Assembly: GCA_028717525.1 (NCBI GenBank) | Contig: JAQUNT010000136.1 | Coordinates: 1 to 6,454, forward strand | Length of the DNA: 6,454 nucleotides | Reading direction: 5' to 3' | From: Elusimicrobiota bacterium | GTDB taxonomy: Bacteria; Elusimicrobiota; Elusimicrobia; UBA1565; UBA9628 | Part shown: piece after piece, positions 1-5,338 of the stretch | Position numbering within the stretch: the stretch's first letter is position 1 | Layout: each line of letters opens with the position of its first letter | Position numbers and translations under genes: made by a program | Notes under the pieces: model-generated | What the model saw: only the letters and a program-made list of their open reading frames with translations | Databases searched by the model: none | Told to the model about the DNA's origin: nothing

Positions 1-224
1 TCGACGAGTCTTGCGGCCTGGTCGTCCCCTATCCCAGCCTGGCCGCGGCGCCGCGGCGCCTGGCCGAAGCCCTGGACGCCGCCTGCGGCGAAAACGGGCG
101 GCTGCTCAGCATGGGACGCTGCGCTCGCGAGCGCGCCGCGGCCATGCCCTTCTCCCGCGCGGCCGACGCGGTCCTGCGCGCCTGTCAGGAGGTCTTGGCT
201 CCGGCGGGGGAGGCGCTCCGGTGA
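1..224 (+). CDS. Probable glycosyltransferase (GT4-like), C-terminal fragment
   Basis: The left edge cuts this gene. The reading frame begins at base 3 and runs 73 codons to a TGA at 222-224. The visible start reads [11 protein letters not shown], followed by a helix rich in Ala, Leu and Arg ([15 protein letters not shown]), then a [24 protein letters not shown] stretch. This matches the usual end of GT-B fold family 4 glycosyltransferases: an E-x-x-G-L-V-V-P nucleotide-sugar-binding segment, a helix, an 'arer..a..fsw' segment and a final helix ending near the stop. Such enzymes transfer a sugar from a nucleotide or lipid-linked donor to cell-surface glycans, but donor and acceptor cannot be told from the tail. 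The stop overlaps the next ORF by four bases (GTGA), so the genes are probably co-translated. A competing open frame over the same bases looks like a GC-driven shadow. Family assignment is by motif memory only. Confidence 0.6.
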   Translation, partial: DESCGLVVPYPSLAAAPRRLAEALDAACGENGRLLSMGRCARERAAAMPFSRAADAVLRACQEVLAPAGEALR

Positions 225-331
225 GCCCCGCCCTACAAGTCCGCTGCCTGCGCCACGAAAAGCGCTTGAACGGCCGCTGGATAGACCAGGAATGCTGGGG
301 CCTGCTGCGTTTGGAATGGAGGAACACGTGA
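221..331 (+). CDS. Small hypothetical protein, 36 residues
   Basis: I do not recognise this protein. It starts with GTG at 221, seven bases after a strong purine-rich ribosome site (GGGGGAGG, 206-213). It shares four bases with the upstream glycosyltransferase stop and four with the downstream thiolase start, GTGA at both junctions. Third codon positions are mostly G or C, as in the neighbours, which supports real coding. The peptide is basic and aromatic, with three tryptophans (W20, W26, W33) and a C9-x2-H12 ... C25 arrangement that could bind a metal or be chance. There is no signal peptide or membrane segment. It could be a genuine small protein, or a short coupling ORF that delivers ribosomes to the thiolase start. 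The same frame stays open upstream to about base 11 inside the glycosyltransferase gene, but no ribosome site supports a longer product. Confidence 0.5.
   Translation: MSPALQVRCLRHEKRLNGRWIDQECWGLLRLEWRNT
318..322 (+). promoter_or_regulatory. Ribosome binding site that fixes the thiolase start
   Basis: GGAGG lies five bases before the GTG at 328. The in-frame ATG codons at 292 and 316 have no comparable site, and the ATG at 316 overlaps the motif itself. Starting at 328 also gives the usual thiolase N-terminus (a short lead into AVRSPVGR) and the usual length. Confidence 0.75.
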
Positions 332-1506
332 GCCAACGAGAAGCCGTGGCCGTGGCCGCGGTCCGGTCCCCGGTGGGCCGGCTGGGCGGGCAGCTCGCGG
401 AGGTCCGGCCGGACGACCTGGCCGCGGCCGTCGTCGCCGCGCTCCTCAAGGCCGTCCCGGCCCTGGCCCCGGCCGAGATCGCGGACGTGTACCTGGGCTG
501 CGCCAACCAGGCCGGGGAGGACAACCGCAACGTCGCGCGCATGGCCGCGCTCCTTGCGGGCCTGCCGCGCTCCGTGCCCGGCTGCACGGTCAACCGCCTC
601 TGCGCCTCGGGCCTGGAGGCGGTCAACTGCGCGGCGCGCGCCATCCTCGCCGGCGAGGGCGAGGCCTACGTGGCCGGGGGCGTGGAGAGCATGAGCCGCG
701 CCCCCTGGGTCCTGCCCAAGGCCGAGAAGGCCTTTCCTTACGGCAACCTGACCGCCTACGACACGGCCCTGGGCTGGCGCTTCCCCAACCCCCGCATGGA
801 GAAGCTCTTCCCCCTGCAGGGCATGGGCGAGACCGCGGAGAACGTGGCCGAGAAGTTCCAGATATCCCGGGCCGACCAGGACGCCTTCGCCCTGGAGAGC
901 CACCGGCGCGCCTGCCGGGCGCGCGACACGGTCTTCGCCGAGGAGATCGTGCCCGTGGCCGCGGCCACCCAGGACGAGACCATGCGGCCGGACACCACCC
1001 TGGAGAAGCTGGCCGCGCTCAAGCCCGCCGTCCGCAAGGGCGGCAGCGTGACCGCGGGCAACAGCTCGAGCCTGAACGACGGGGCCTCGGCCCTGCTCAT
1101 GATGGAGGCGGGCCGGGCGCGGGCCCTGGGGCTGGCGCCCCTGGCGCGTTGGGCGGGCTCGGCCGCGGCCGGGGTGGAGCCCACGCTCATGGGCCTGGGG
1201 CCGGTGGAGGCCGTGCGGCGGCTCTGGGCACGGACCGGGCGCAAGGCCGCGGATGTGGACCTCTTCGAGGTCAACGAGGCCTTCGCGGCCCAGGCCTTGG
1301 CCTGCGCGCGACTGCTGGATCTGCCCCCGGAGCGGCTCAACGTCAACGGCGGGGCCATCGCCTTGGGGCACCCCCTGGGCTCGAGCGGTTCGCGCATCAG
1401 CGTGACCTTGCTGCACGAGATGCGTCGTCGCGGCGCGCGCCGCGGCCTGGCCGCGCTCTGCATCGGCGTGGGGCAGGGTCTGGCCACGCTCTGGGAAGCC
1501 TGCTGA
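328..1506 (+). CDS. Thiolase family protein (acetyl-CoA C-acyltransferase, beta-ketoadipyl-CoA thiolase-like)
   Basis: This is a 392-residue enzyme, the normal size for a degradative or biosynthetic thiolase. It cleaves a 3-ketoacyl-CoA with CoA to release acetyl-CoA, or condenses two acetyl-CoA in reverse, in the cytoplasm. All three catalytic positions are present: nucleophile Cys92 in NRLCASG, His348 in [10 protein letters not shown], and Cys378 in CIGVGQG. The VNEAFAAQ motif precedes the GHP loop. An N-terminal AVRSPVGR segment and the [10 protein letters not shown] segment complete the family signature. The [12 protein letters not shown] and [13 protein letters not shown] stretches, and valine in CIGVGQG where many thiolases have CxGGGxG, resemble the PcaF/PaaJ branch. 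No other aromatic-degradation gene is in view, so the physiological substrate is open. It appears to be the last gene of an operon with the small ORF and the glycosyltransferase, and ends 16 bases from the convergent regulator gene. Confidence 0.93.
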   Translation: MSQREAVAVAAVRSPVGRLGGQLAEVRPDDLAAAVVAALLKAVPALAPAEIADVYLGCANQAGEDNRNVARMAALLAGLPRSVPGCTVNRLCASGLEAVNCAARAILAGEGEAYVAGGVESMSRAPWVLPKAEKAFPYGNLTAYDTALGWRFPNPRMEKLFPLQGMGETAENVAEKFQISRADQDAFALESHRRACRARDTVFAEEIVPVAAATQDETMRPDTTLEKLAALKPAVRKGGSVTAGNSSSLNDGASALLMMEAGRARALGLAPLARWAGSAAAGVEPTLMGLGPVEAVRRLWARTGRKAADVDLFEVNEAFAAQALACARLLDLPPERLNVNGGAIALGHPLGSSGSRISVTLLHEMRRRGARRGLAALCIGVGQGLATLWEAC

Positions 1507-1522
1507 ACGCCGCCGGGCGCGC

Positions 1523-2467
1523 CTAGCGCCGCCGGTCCACCAGGTACTTGCTGCCCGGCAGCTCCTTGGCCGCCTTCTTGAGCTCGGTGCCCAGCTGGGA
1601 GATCTGGGCCAAGGACTCGAGCTTCCGGGCGGCGTTGTGGCAGATGCCGATGGAGACCGAGAGCAGGGAGAACTCCTTGATGTTGCCCTGCCGGTCCGTG
1701 GACATGATGCGGCCGCGCTTGCGGTCCGCCTCGTTGTAGAACCCGGGCGCGAGCGCGTCGAACTCCGCGATGATGCGCTTGGCCGCGTCCTCCATGCGGG
1801 ACGGCTCGGTGACCATGATGAAGTCGTCCCCGCCGATGTGGCCCACGAAGTCGGGCGCCCCGGGCTGCTCGCGGGAGACCTTGATGAGGATGTCGGCTAA
1901 AGTGCGCAGGACGCGGTCGCCCGCGTCGTAGCCGTAGCAGTCGTTGTAGGCCTTGAACTGGTCGAGGTCCACGTAGAGCACGGCCAGGGGGCGGCCCTGG
2001 CTCAAGGCGTCCTCGATGCGCGACTCGATGGAGAGGTTGCCGGGCAGGCGCGGCAGGGGGTTGGCGTCGAGGCCCTGCCGGGAGCGCTTGAGGATCATGC
2101 GGATGCGGGCCAGGAGCTCCCGGCTGTCCACGGACTTGGTGATGAAATCGTCGACGCCCAGGTCGAGGCCCTCGATGCGGCTGTCGCGGGAGCCGGCGGC
2201 GGAGAGGATGATGATGGGCAGGTGGGCGAAGAGCGGGTCCTTGCGCAGCTCCCGGCAGACGGTGAAGCCGTCGCAGCGCGGCATGATGAGGTCCAGGACC
2301 GCGATGTCCGGGGGAGCCTGGCGGATGGCGGCCAGGGCTTCCTGGCCGTCCAGGGCCGTGCTTACCTCGAAGCCCTGGCGCTCCAGGGTCTCCTTCATCA
2401 GGGCCAGGAGGTCGGGCTCGTCGTCGGCGAGCAGTATCCTGGGCAGGGCGCGGCGCGTCTCGGCCAT
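1523..2467 (-). CDS. Response regulator with receiver and degenerate GGDEF (GGDDF) domain
   Basis: This is a 314-residue cytoplasmic two-component output protein. The receiver occupies about residues 9-128, with acidic pair D15/D16, phospho-acceptor D59 (VLDLIMP), S89 and K111. Lysine is followed by Ser rather than the usual Pro. The GGDEF-type domain spans about 136-312, opening with NPLPRLPGN. It has metal and nucleotide positions D167 (YVDLDQFK), N175 and D184, then HIGGDDF at 210-216 and SVSIGI at 271-275. The fourth signature residue is Asp instead of Glu, and no RxxD inhibitory site precedes the motif. An insert of about 25 residues (FYNEADRKRG onward) is typical, from memory, of a GGDDF subfamily whose cyclase activity is doubtful. 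It may make cyclic di-GMP weakly, or bind nucleotide or partners. The start is placed at the ATG at 2467 because the receiver begins right after it; the open frame continues upstream through the repeats but lacks a ribosome site. No cognate kinase is in view. Confidence 0.92.
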   Translation of the reverse strand: MAETRRALPRILLADDEPDLLALMKETLERQGFEVSTALDGQEALAAIRQAPPDIAVLDLIMPRCDGFTVCRELRKDPLFAHLPIIILSAAGSRDSRIEGLDLGVDDFITKSVDSRELLARIRMILKRSRQGLDANPLPRLPGNLSIESRIEDALSQGRPLAVLYVDLDQFKAYNDCYGYDAGDRVLRTLADILIKVSREQPGAPDFVGHIGGDDFIMVTEPSRMEDAAKRIIAEFDALAPGFYNEADRKRGRIMSTDRQGNIKEFSLLSVSIGICHNAARKLESLAQISQLGTELKKAAKELPGSKYLVDRRR

Positions 2468-2479
2468 AGCGAGACGAGA

Positions 2480-2485
2480 AGTATA
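2480..2485 (-). promoter_or_regulatory. Possible -10 element of the response-regulator gene
   Basis: On the minus strand the hexamer reads TATACT, 12 bases before the ATG at 2467. No good -35 lies 16-18 bases upstream, because that position falls inside the palindromic repeat. If used, transcription would begin only a few bases before the start codon. That would give a nearly leaderless mRNA, in line with the absence of a Shine-Dalgarno motif there. Confidence 0.3.
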
Positions 2486-2491
2486 CAACAA

Positions 2492-2599
2492 ATCGGAGGT
2501 TCCGCCGGTGCCGTCCGGACGGAGTTCCTTACGGACGGCGCCGGCGGTATCGGAGGTTCCGCCGGTGCCGTCCGGACGGAGTTCCTTACGGACGGCGCC
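2492..2599. repeat. Tandem pair of 57-base palindromic intergenic repeats
   Basis: Copy 1 is 2492-2548. Copy 2 begins at 2549 and matches copy 1 exactly for 51 bases, to 2599, then diverges. Each unit contains an inverted repeat. In copy 1 the 16-base arms are 2502-2517 and 2532-2547 around a 14-base loop. In copy 2 the right arm breaks off, leaving 11 pairs (2564-2574 with 2589-2599). One position (T2509 with G2540) is a U-G wobble in plus-strand RNA but an A-C mismatch in minus-strand RNA, so the hairpin is slightly stronger on the plus transcript. A 12-base self-complementary core (CCGTCCGGACGG, 2511-2522) offers a competing fold. The pair fills the space between the two divergent promoters. 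It resembles REP-type or miniature mobile repeats. No terminal target duplication is evident and no transposase is near. Confidence 0.85.
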
Positions 2600-2604
2600 C
2601 GTCA

Positions 2605-2626
2605 TTGACAGGAGGAGGCGTATAAT
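2605..2626 (+). promoter_or_regulatory. Candidate ATP synthase operon promoter with unusual spacing
   Basis: A perfect -35 hexamer (TTGACA, 2605-2610) and a perfect -10 hexamer (TATAAT, 2621-2626) lie just before atpZ, but only 10 bases separate them, against the usual 16-18. A second -10-like hexamer, TAGAAT at 2630-2635, would give a 19-base spacer with the same TTGACA. Either would put the start of transcription about 10-25 bases before atpZ, with a short leader lacking a Shine-Dalgarno motif. A GGAGGAGG run at 2611-2618 sits inside the spacer and has no start codon at a suitable distance. The location, directly upstream of a long operon and after the repeats, supports some promoter here even though the exact elements are uncertain. 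Confidence 0.55.
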
Positions 2627-2653
2627 TCATAGAATCTTCCCGCATCATCGCGC

Positions 2654-2839
2654 ATGAATGCCCTGGCTGCGGGCACCGAACTGGCCGCTACGGTGCTGGT
2701 CGGACTCGGGGGCGGCTACTGGCTGGACTCGGTCTGCGGCACGGAGCCTTGGCTGGCAGTCCTGGGCGCGGTGGCCGGGAGCGCGCTTGCGCTTTATAAA
2801 ATCGTTAAATTATCGAGAGTTGGCAAAAACGACCGCTAA
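2654..2839 (+). CDS. atpZ: AtpZ-type ATP synthase accessory membrane protein
   Basis: This 61-residue protein has two predicted membrane helices, about residues 7-27 (TELAATVLVGLGGGYWLDSV) and 32-51 (PWLAVLGAVAGSALALYKIV), ending in a basic tail. The G-x-G-G-G-Y-W-L-D turn followed by PW and a small-residue helix is the signature of the AtpZ/AtpQ family (ATPase_gene1), commonly first in atp operons. These proteins help assemble or stabilise Fo together with AtpI, and have been proposed to carry magnesium or calcium; the role here is inferred from family and position. The ATG at 2654 has no clear Shine-Dalgarno motif. It is the only start giving the full first helix, and lies a short distance after the promoter candidate. 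The end overlaps the next gene by about 20 bases if that gene starts at 2820. A longer open frame beginning at 2658 over the same bases is not credible as a single protein. Confidence 0.82.
   Translation: MNALAAGTELAATVLVGLGGGYWLDSVCGTEPWLAVLGAVAGSALALYKIVKLSRVGKNDR
2791..2830. other. AT-rich island at the atpZ/atpI junction
   Basis: A stretch rich in A and T (TTTATAAAATCG, then TTAAATTATCGAGAG and GGCAAAAACG) stands out in otherwise very GC-rich coding DNA. It covers the last codons of atpZ and the inferred atpI start, where no Shine-Dalgarno motif is visible. An unstructured mRNA segment that helps initiation or coupling is the simplest reading. TATAAA at 2795-2800 has no matching -35. Confidence 0.5.
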
Positions 2840-3179
2840 GGCCGCGCTGCCCGCCGGCCTTCTGGCCGCGGTCGCCGCGGCCGGCGCGCTATGCCTTTGG
2901 CCCGGGGCCGCGGGCCGCGGCGCGGCCTGCGGCCTGGCCACGGCCTGGGCCCTGGCTTCGTTGGGAGCCGCGGCCCTGCTGGCGGCCCGGCAGGTCTCGC
3001 CCCGGGCCTTCTGGTGGACCTTCTGGTCCGGGCTGGGCAGCCGCGCGGCGGTGCTCATCGGCCTGATGCTCTGGTGCCTGCGCGCGCCCGCGGCTAGCGC
3101 CCCGGCCTTGCTGGCGGGCTACGGCCTGGGCATCGCGCTCCTGCTGCCCCTGGAGTTGGCGCGGGTGCCTTTGCGATGA
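2820..3179 (+). CDS. AtpI-like ATP synthase accessory membrane protein
   Basis: This is a small hydrophobic protein of about 119 residues with four predicted membrane segments: around 9-26, 33-55, 62-83 (containing WWTFWSGLGSRAAVLIGLML) and 91-112. Position between atpZ and atpB, size and four-helix layout match the ATP synthase I family (AtpI), which assists assembly of the c-ring. The sequence itself diverges, so the call leans on context. The start is uncertain. TTG at 2820 gives a sensible length and a basic N-terminus (AKTTAK), but it has no ribosome site, only a GAGAG directly adjacent. Another in-frame TTG lies at 2787. Either way the gene overlaps the end of atpZ, so coupled translation is likely. 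Its stop overlaps the atpB start (ATGA at 3176-3179). The same frame open from 2658 gives an implausible hydrophilic N-terminus that only shadows atpZ. Confidence 0.68.
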   Translation: MAKTTAKAALPAGLLAAVAAAGALCLWPGAAGRGAACGLATAWALASLGAAALLAARQVSPRAFWWTFWSGLGSRAAVLIGLMLWCLRAPAASAPALLAGYGLGIALLLPLELARVPLR

Positions 3180-3961
3180 ACTTCGAAGAGGTCCTCGCGC
3201 ACCACCTCCTCGACCACGCCTACTTCGCCCTGTTCACCACGGGCGGCTTCACCTTGGCCGTGTCCAAGCACTCGGTCACTCTGTGGGCCGTGGCCGGCCT
3301 GCTGCTCCTGGGGCTGCTGGCCGCGGCGCGGGGCCGCTCCGGCGCCGCGCGCCTGTGGCGCACGGCGGTCGAGGCGATCGTGCTCTACATCCGCAACGCC
3401 ATCGTGAGGCCCATCTTCGGCCATGACGCCGACGCCTTCCTGCCGTATTTCCTGACCCTATTCTTCTTCATCCTGGCCTGCAACCTGTGGGGCCTGCTGC
3501 CGGGGTCCGCGGCCGTGACCGGCAACGTCTCGGTCACCGCGGCTCTGGCCCTGAGCACCTTCGTCCTGATCCACTTCGCCGGCATCCGCAAGTTCGGGCT
3601 CGCCGCGCATTTCAAGCAGCTGGTGCCCGGCGGGTTGCCCTGGATCTGGTGGCTCAGCCCGCTGCTGGTACCGCTCCTCTACGTCATCGAGATCATCGGC
3701 CTGTGCGCCAAGTGCGTGGCCCTCTGCATCCGCCTTTTCGCCAACATCTTCTCCGGGCACATCGTGTCCTTGGCTTTCCTGTGCATGATCTTCGTCTTCG
3801 CCCAGTTCGGGAAGGGCGTGGCTCTGGGGGGAGTGGCCCCCGTGGCCGTGGGCCTGGCCCTGTTCGTCTACTCTTTGGACCTGCTGGTGGCCGTCATCCA
3901 GGCCTACATCTTCACCCTGCTGACCGCCGTGTTCGTGGGCATGGCGGTACATCCGCATTGA
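3176..3961 (+). CDS. atpB: ATP synthase Fo subunit a
   Basis: This is a 261-residue integral membrane subunit forming the two half-channels for ions next to the c-ring. Visible landmarks are the N-terminal HHLLDHAYF, the CNLWGLLPG motif at 102-110, and the signature helix with essential Arg186 in IRLFANIFSGH. His195 takes the place of the E. coli a-subunit Glu219, a swap known in many lineages. Gln242 in the last helix (AVIQAYIFTLL) corresponds to E. coli Gln252. Several hydrophobic helices are spread over residues 35-50, 88-109, 118-135, 158-178, 182-212 and 220-256. Unusually, the segment before Arg186 reads LCAKCVALCIR, with cysteines at 177, 180 and 184. The start is the ATG in the ATGA overlap with the preceding gene, with no strong Shine-Dalgarno motif, which implies translational coupling. 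The atpE start follows 16 bases after the stop. Confidence 0.96.
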   Translation: MNFEEVLAHHLLDHAYFALFTTGGFTLAVSKHSVTLWAVAGLLLLGLLAAARGRSGAARLWRTAVEAIVLYIRNAIVRPIFGHDADAFLPYFLTLFFFILACNLWGLLPGSAAVTGNVSVTAALALSTFVLIHFAGIRKFGLAAHFKQLVPGGLPWIWWLSPLLVPLLYVIEIIGLCAKCVALCIRLFANIFSGHIVSLAFLCMIFVFAQFGKGVALGGVAPVAVGLALFVYSLDLLVAVIQAYIFTLLTAVFVGMAVHPH

Positions 3962-3977
3962 GTGCAAAGGAGAGACA

Positions 3978-4274
3978 ATGGACTACCTAGGATTCGGTTA
4001 CATCGGACTCGGACTCAGCATGGCGGGCTGCCTCATCGGCGCCGGGCTCGGCATCGGCAAGCTGGCCAGCTCGGCTCTGGAGGGCACCGCGCGCCAGCCG
4101 GAGGCGGCGGGGACCCTGCAGACCATGATGATCATCCCCGCGGCCATGATCGAGGGCCTCGGATTGCTGGCCTTGGTCGCCTGCTTCCTGGGCGTGCTGA
4201 AGCTCAACGACGGCGTGGGCGCCGCAGCGGCGAACCGGGCGCCGGCGGCGGCGGAAGCCCAGGCGGCGCACTGA
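3978..4274 (+). CDS. atpE: ATP synthase Fo subunit c
   Basis: This 98-residue hairpin protein forms the rotating c-ring. Helix 1 is about residues 6-30 with a glycine-rich face (GAGLGIG). The conserved polar loop is Arg39-Gln40-Pro41-Glu42, and helix 2 is about 50-75 with ion-binding Glu59 in PAAMIEGLGLL. Aligned on the RQPE loop to the sodium-type c subunit of Ilyobacter, the ligand positions Gln32 and Ser66 become Ile26 and Gly60, so proton coupling is inferred. A tail of about 20 residues rich in Ala (from LNDGVG to the end) follows helix 2 and makes the protein longer than the usual 75-90 residues. A good ribosome site, AAGGAGAG at 3966-3973, lies five bases before the ATG. This is stronger than at the preceding genes and fits the need for many c copies per complex. 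Confidence 0.96.
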   Translation: MDYLGFGYIGLGLSMAGCLIGAGLGIGKLASSALEGTARQPEAAGTLQTMMIIPAAMIEGLGLLALVACFLGVLKLNDGVGAAAANRAPAAAEAQAAH

Positions 4275-4298
4275 GCCGGGCCGGACAGGAGCTCTGAG

Positions 4299-4805
4299 AT
4301 GGACAAGCTGGTGTCCCCGGACCCGGGGCTGATGTTCTGGACCATCGTCACCTTCCTGGCGCTGGTGGCCGTGCTCAAGCGTTTCGTCTGGGGGCCTCTG
4401 CTGACGGCTCTCGAGGAGCGCGAGGTGCACCTCAAGGCGCAGGCGGCGCGGGCGGCGGAAGCGCGCGAGGAGGCCGAGCGCATCAAGAACGAGGTCGCCG
4501 CCTACCTCGCCGCGTCCCAGACGCAGCGGCAGGAGGTCCTGGACCGGGCCGCCCGGGAGGGGGAGGCGCTGCTGGCGCAGTTCCGGGCCGCGGCGGAGGA
4601 TGAGACCCGCAAGCTGCGCGAGAAGACCTCCGCGGAGCTGGGGCGCGAGAAGGAGCGCCTCGTCGGCGAGCTGCGCCGCGAGGTGGCGGACCTCTCGGTG
4701 CTGGCCGCCGAACGGCTGTTGCGCCGTTCGGTGGACCCGGCCGTGGAGAAGGCCGTGCTCGACGACTTCATGAAGGACATCTCCAAGGGGGTCCGCCGGC
4801 AGTGA
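4299..4805 (+). CDS. atpF: ATP synthase Fo subunit b
   Basis: This 168-residue peripheral-stalk subunit joins the membrane sector to F1. One N-terminal membrane helix lies at about residues 10-30 (LMFWTIVTFLALVAVLKRFVW), followed by the typical GPLLTALEERE junction. A long highly charged helix spans about 36-150, rich in Ala, Glu, Arg and Lys with few helix breakers. It would form the right-handed coiled coil of the b dimer. A short C-terminal region ([13 protein letters not shown]) is where delta would bind. The start is supported by AGGAG at 4287-4291, seven bases before the ATG. Only one b-type gene is visible here, so a b2 homodimer is expected unless a second copy lies elsewhere. The TGA overlaps the GTG of the next gene. 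Confidence 0.95.
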   Translation: MDKLVSPDPGLMFWTIVTFLALVAVLKRFVWGPLLTALEEREVHLKAQAARAAEAREEAERIKNEVAAYLAASQTQRQEVLDRAAREGEALLAQFRAAAEDETRKLREKTSAELGREKERLVGELRREVADLSVLAAERLLRRSVDPAVEKAVLDDFMKDISKGVRRQ

Positions 4806-5327
4806 CCAGCGCGGAGCGCATCCTGGCCGGCCGCTACGCGCGGGCGCTCTTCGCCTGTGCGGTCGCTCGTAAGGAAGAAACAGCGGTCGCGGCCGACCTC
4901 GCCGCCTGCTCCGGCGCCCTGGCCGGGGCCCTGCCGCTGCTGCGCGACCCGCGCGTGCCCGCGGGCCAGAAGAAGGGGCTGGTCCGGGAGAGCCTGCGCG
5001 GCGCCGCCGCGCCCTTGACCGCGGATTTCCTGGAGTACCTCATCGAGAAGAAGCGCTTCGGCCTGCTGGCGCAGGCGGCGGCGGATTTCGACCGGCTCAT
5101 GCTGCAGGCGCGCGGGGTGGTGCGCGCGCGAGCGCGCTCGGCGCGTCCCCTATCCGAAGCGGACCGCGCGCGCCTGCGCCGGAGCCTGGAGGCGTTCGCC
5201 GGGACCGAGGTGGAGCTGCAGTGCGAGGAGGACCCGGAGCTTTTGGGAGGCGTGTCCGTGCGCCTGGGGGACTGGGTCCTGGACCGGAGCCTGCGCGGGC
5301 AGCTGCAGAGTCTCAAGGAGGCCATCC

Positions 5328-5338
<11 letters not shown>
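4802..5338 (+). CDS. atpH: ATP synthase F1 subunit delta
   Basis: This 178-residue protein is the usual delta/OSCP length. It caps F1 and connects it to the b stalk. The N-terminal helical domain opens with the conserved [10 protein letters not shown] motif (residues 8-17). The C-terminal region carries the family signature, [20 protein letters not shown] followed by [11 protein letters not shown]. The middle portion (about 105-125) is rich in Arg and Ala and encoded by alternating GC runs, which reflects codon bias more than function. The start is GTG at 4802 within a GTGA overlap with atpF, preceded by an AAGGGGG run at 4786-4792. The final 11 bases overlap atpA, whose ribosome site lies inside this gene. 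Such tight coupling is typical of the F1 stalk genes. Confidence 0.94.
5315..5321 (+). promoter_or_regulatory. Ribosome binding site that fixes the atpA start
   Basis: AAGGAGG inside the end of atpH lies six bases before the GTG at 5328. This is the strongest Shine-Dalgarno motif in the operon. It makes the GTG, rather than any later ATG, the start of the alpha subunit, and places the start 11 bases before the end of atpH. Confidence 0.8.

Noticed and set aside
106..1416. 436-codon open frame on the minus strand opposite the thiolase
   Set aside because: Its product is a low-complexity mix of Gly, Arg, His, Ala and Pro with no domain. It lies wholly antisense to a well-supported thiolase and is explained by GC-biased third positions.
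1513..1535. Bidirectional terminator between the thiolase and the regulator
   Set aside because: A short GC hairpin (CCGG-GCGC arms, five-base loop, two-base bulge) can be drawn, but there is no T-run on either strand and such hairpins are common by chance at this GC content.
2468..2605. N-terminal extension of the response regulator through the repeats (two 19-residue units)
   Set aside because: The extension only translates the intergenic palindrome, lacks a ribosome site at the ATG at 2605, and precedes a receiver domain that already has a complete start at 2467.
2658..3179. A single 173-residue protein starting at 2658
   Set aside because: Its first third is an out-of-frame reading of atpZ with an implausible Trp/Arg-rich composition. 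Only the part after about 2820 looks like a membrane protein.
5113..5146. Alternating CG tract in atpH as a Z-DNA or regulatory element
   Set aside because: It encodes an ordinary Arg/Ala stretch in frame and is readily explained by codon bias.
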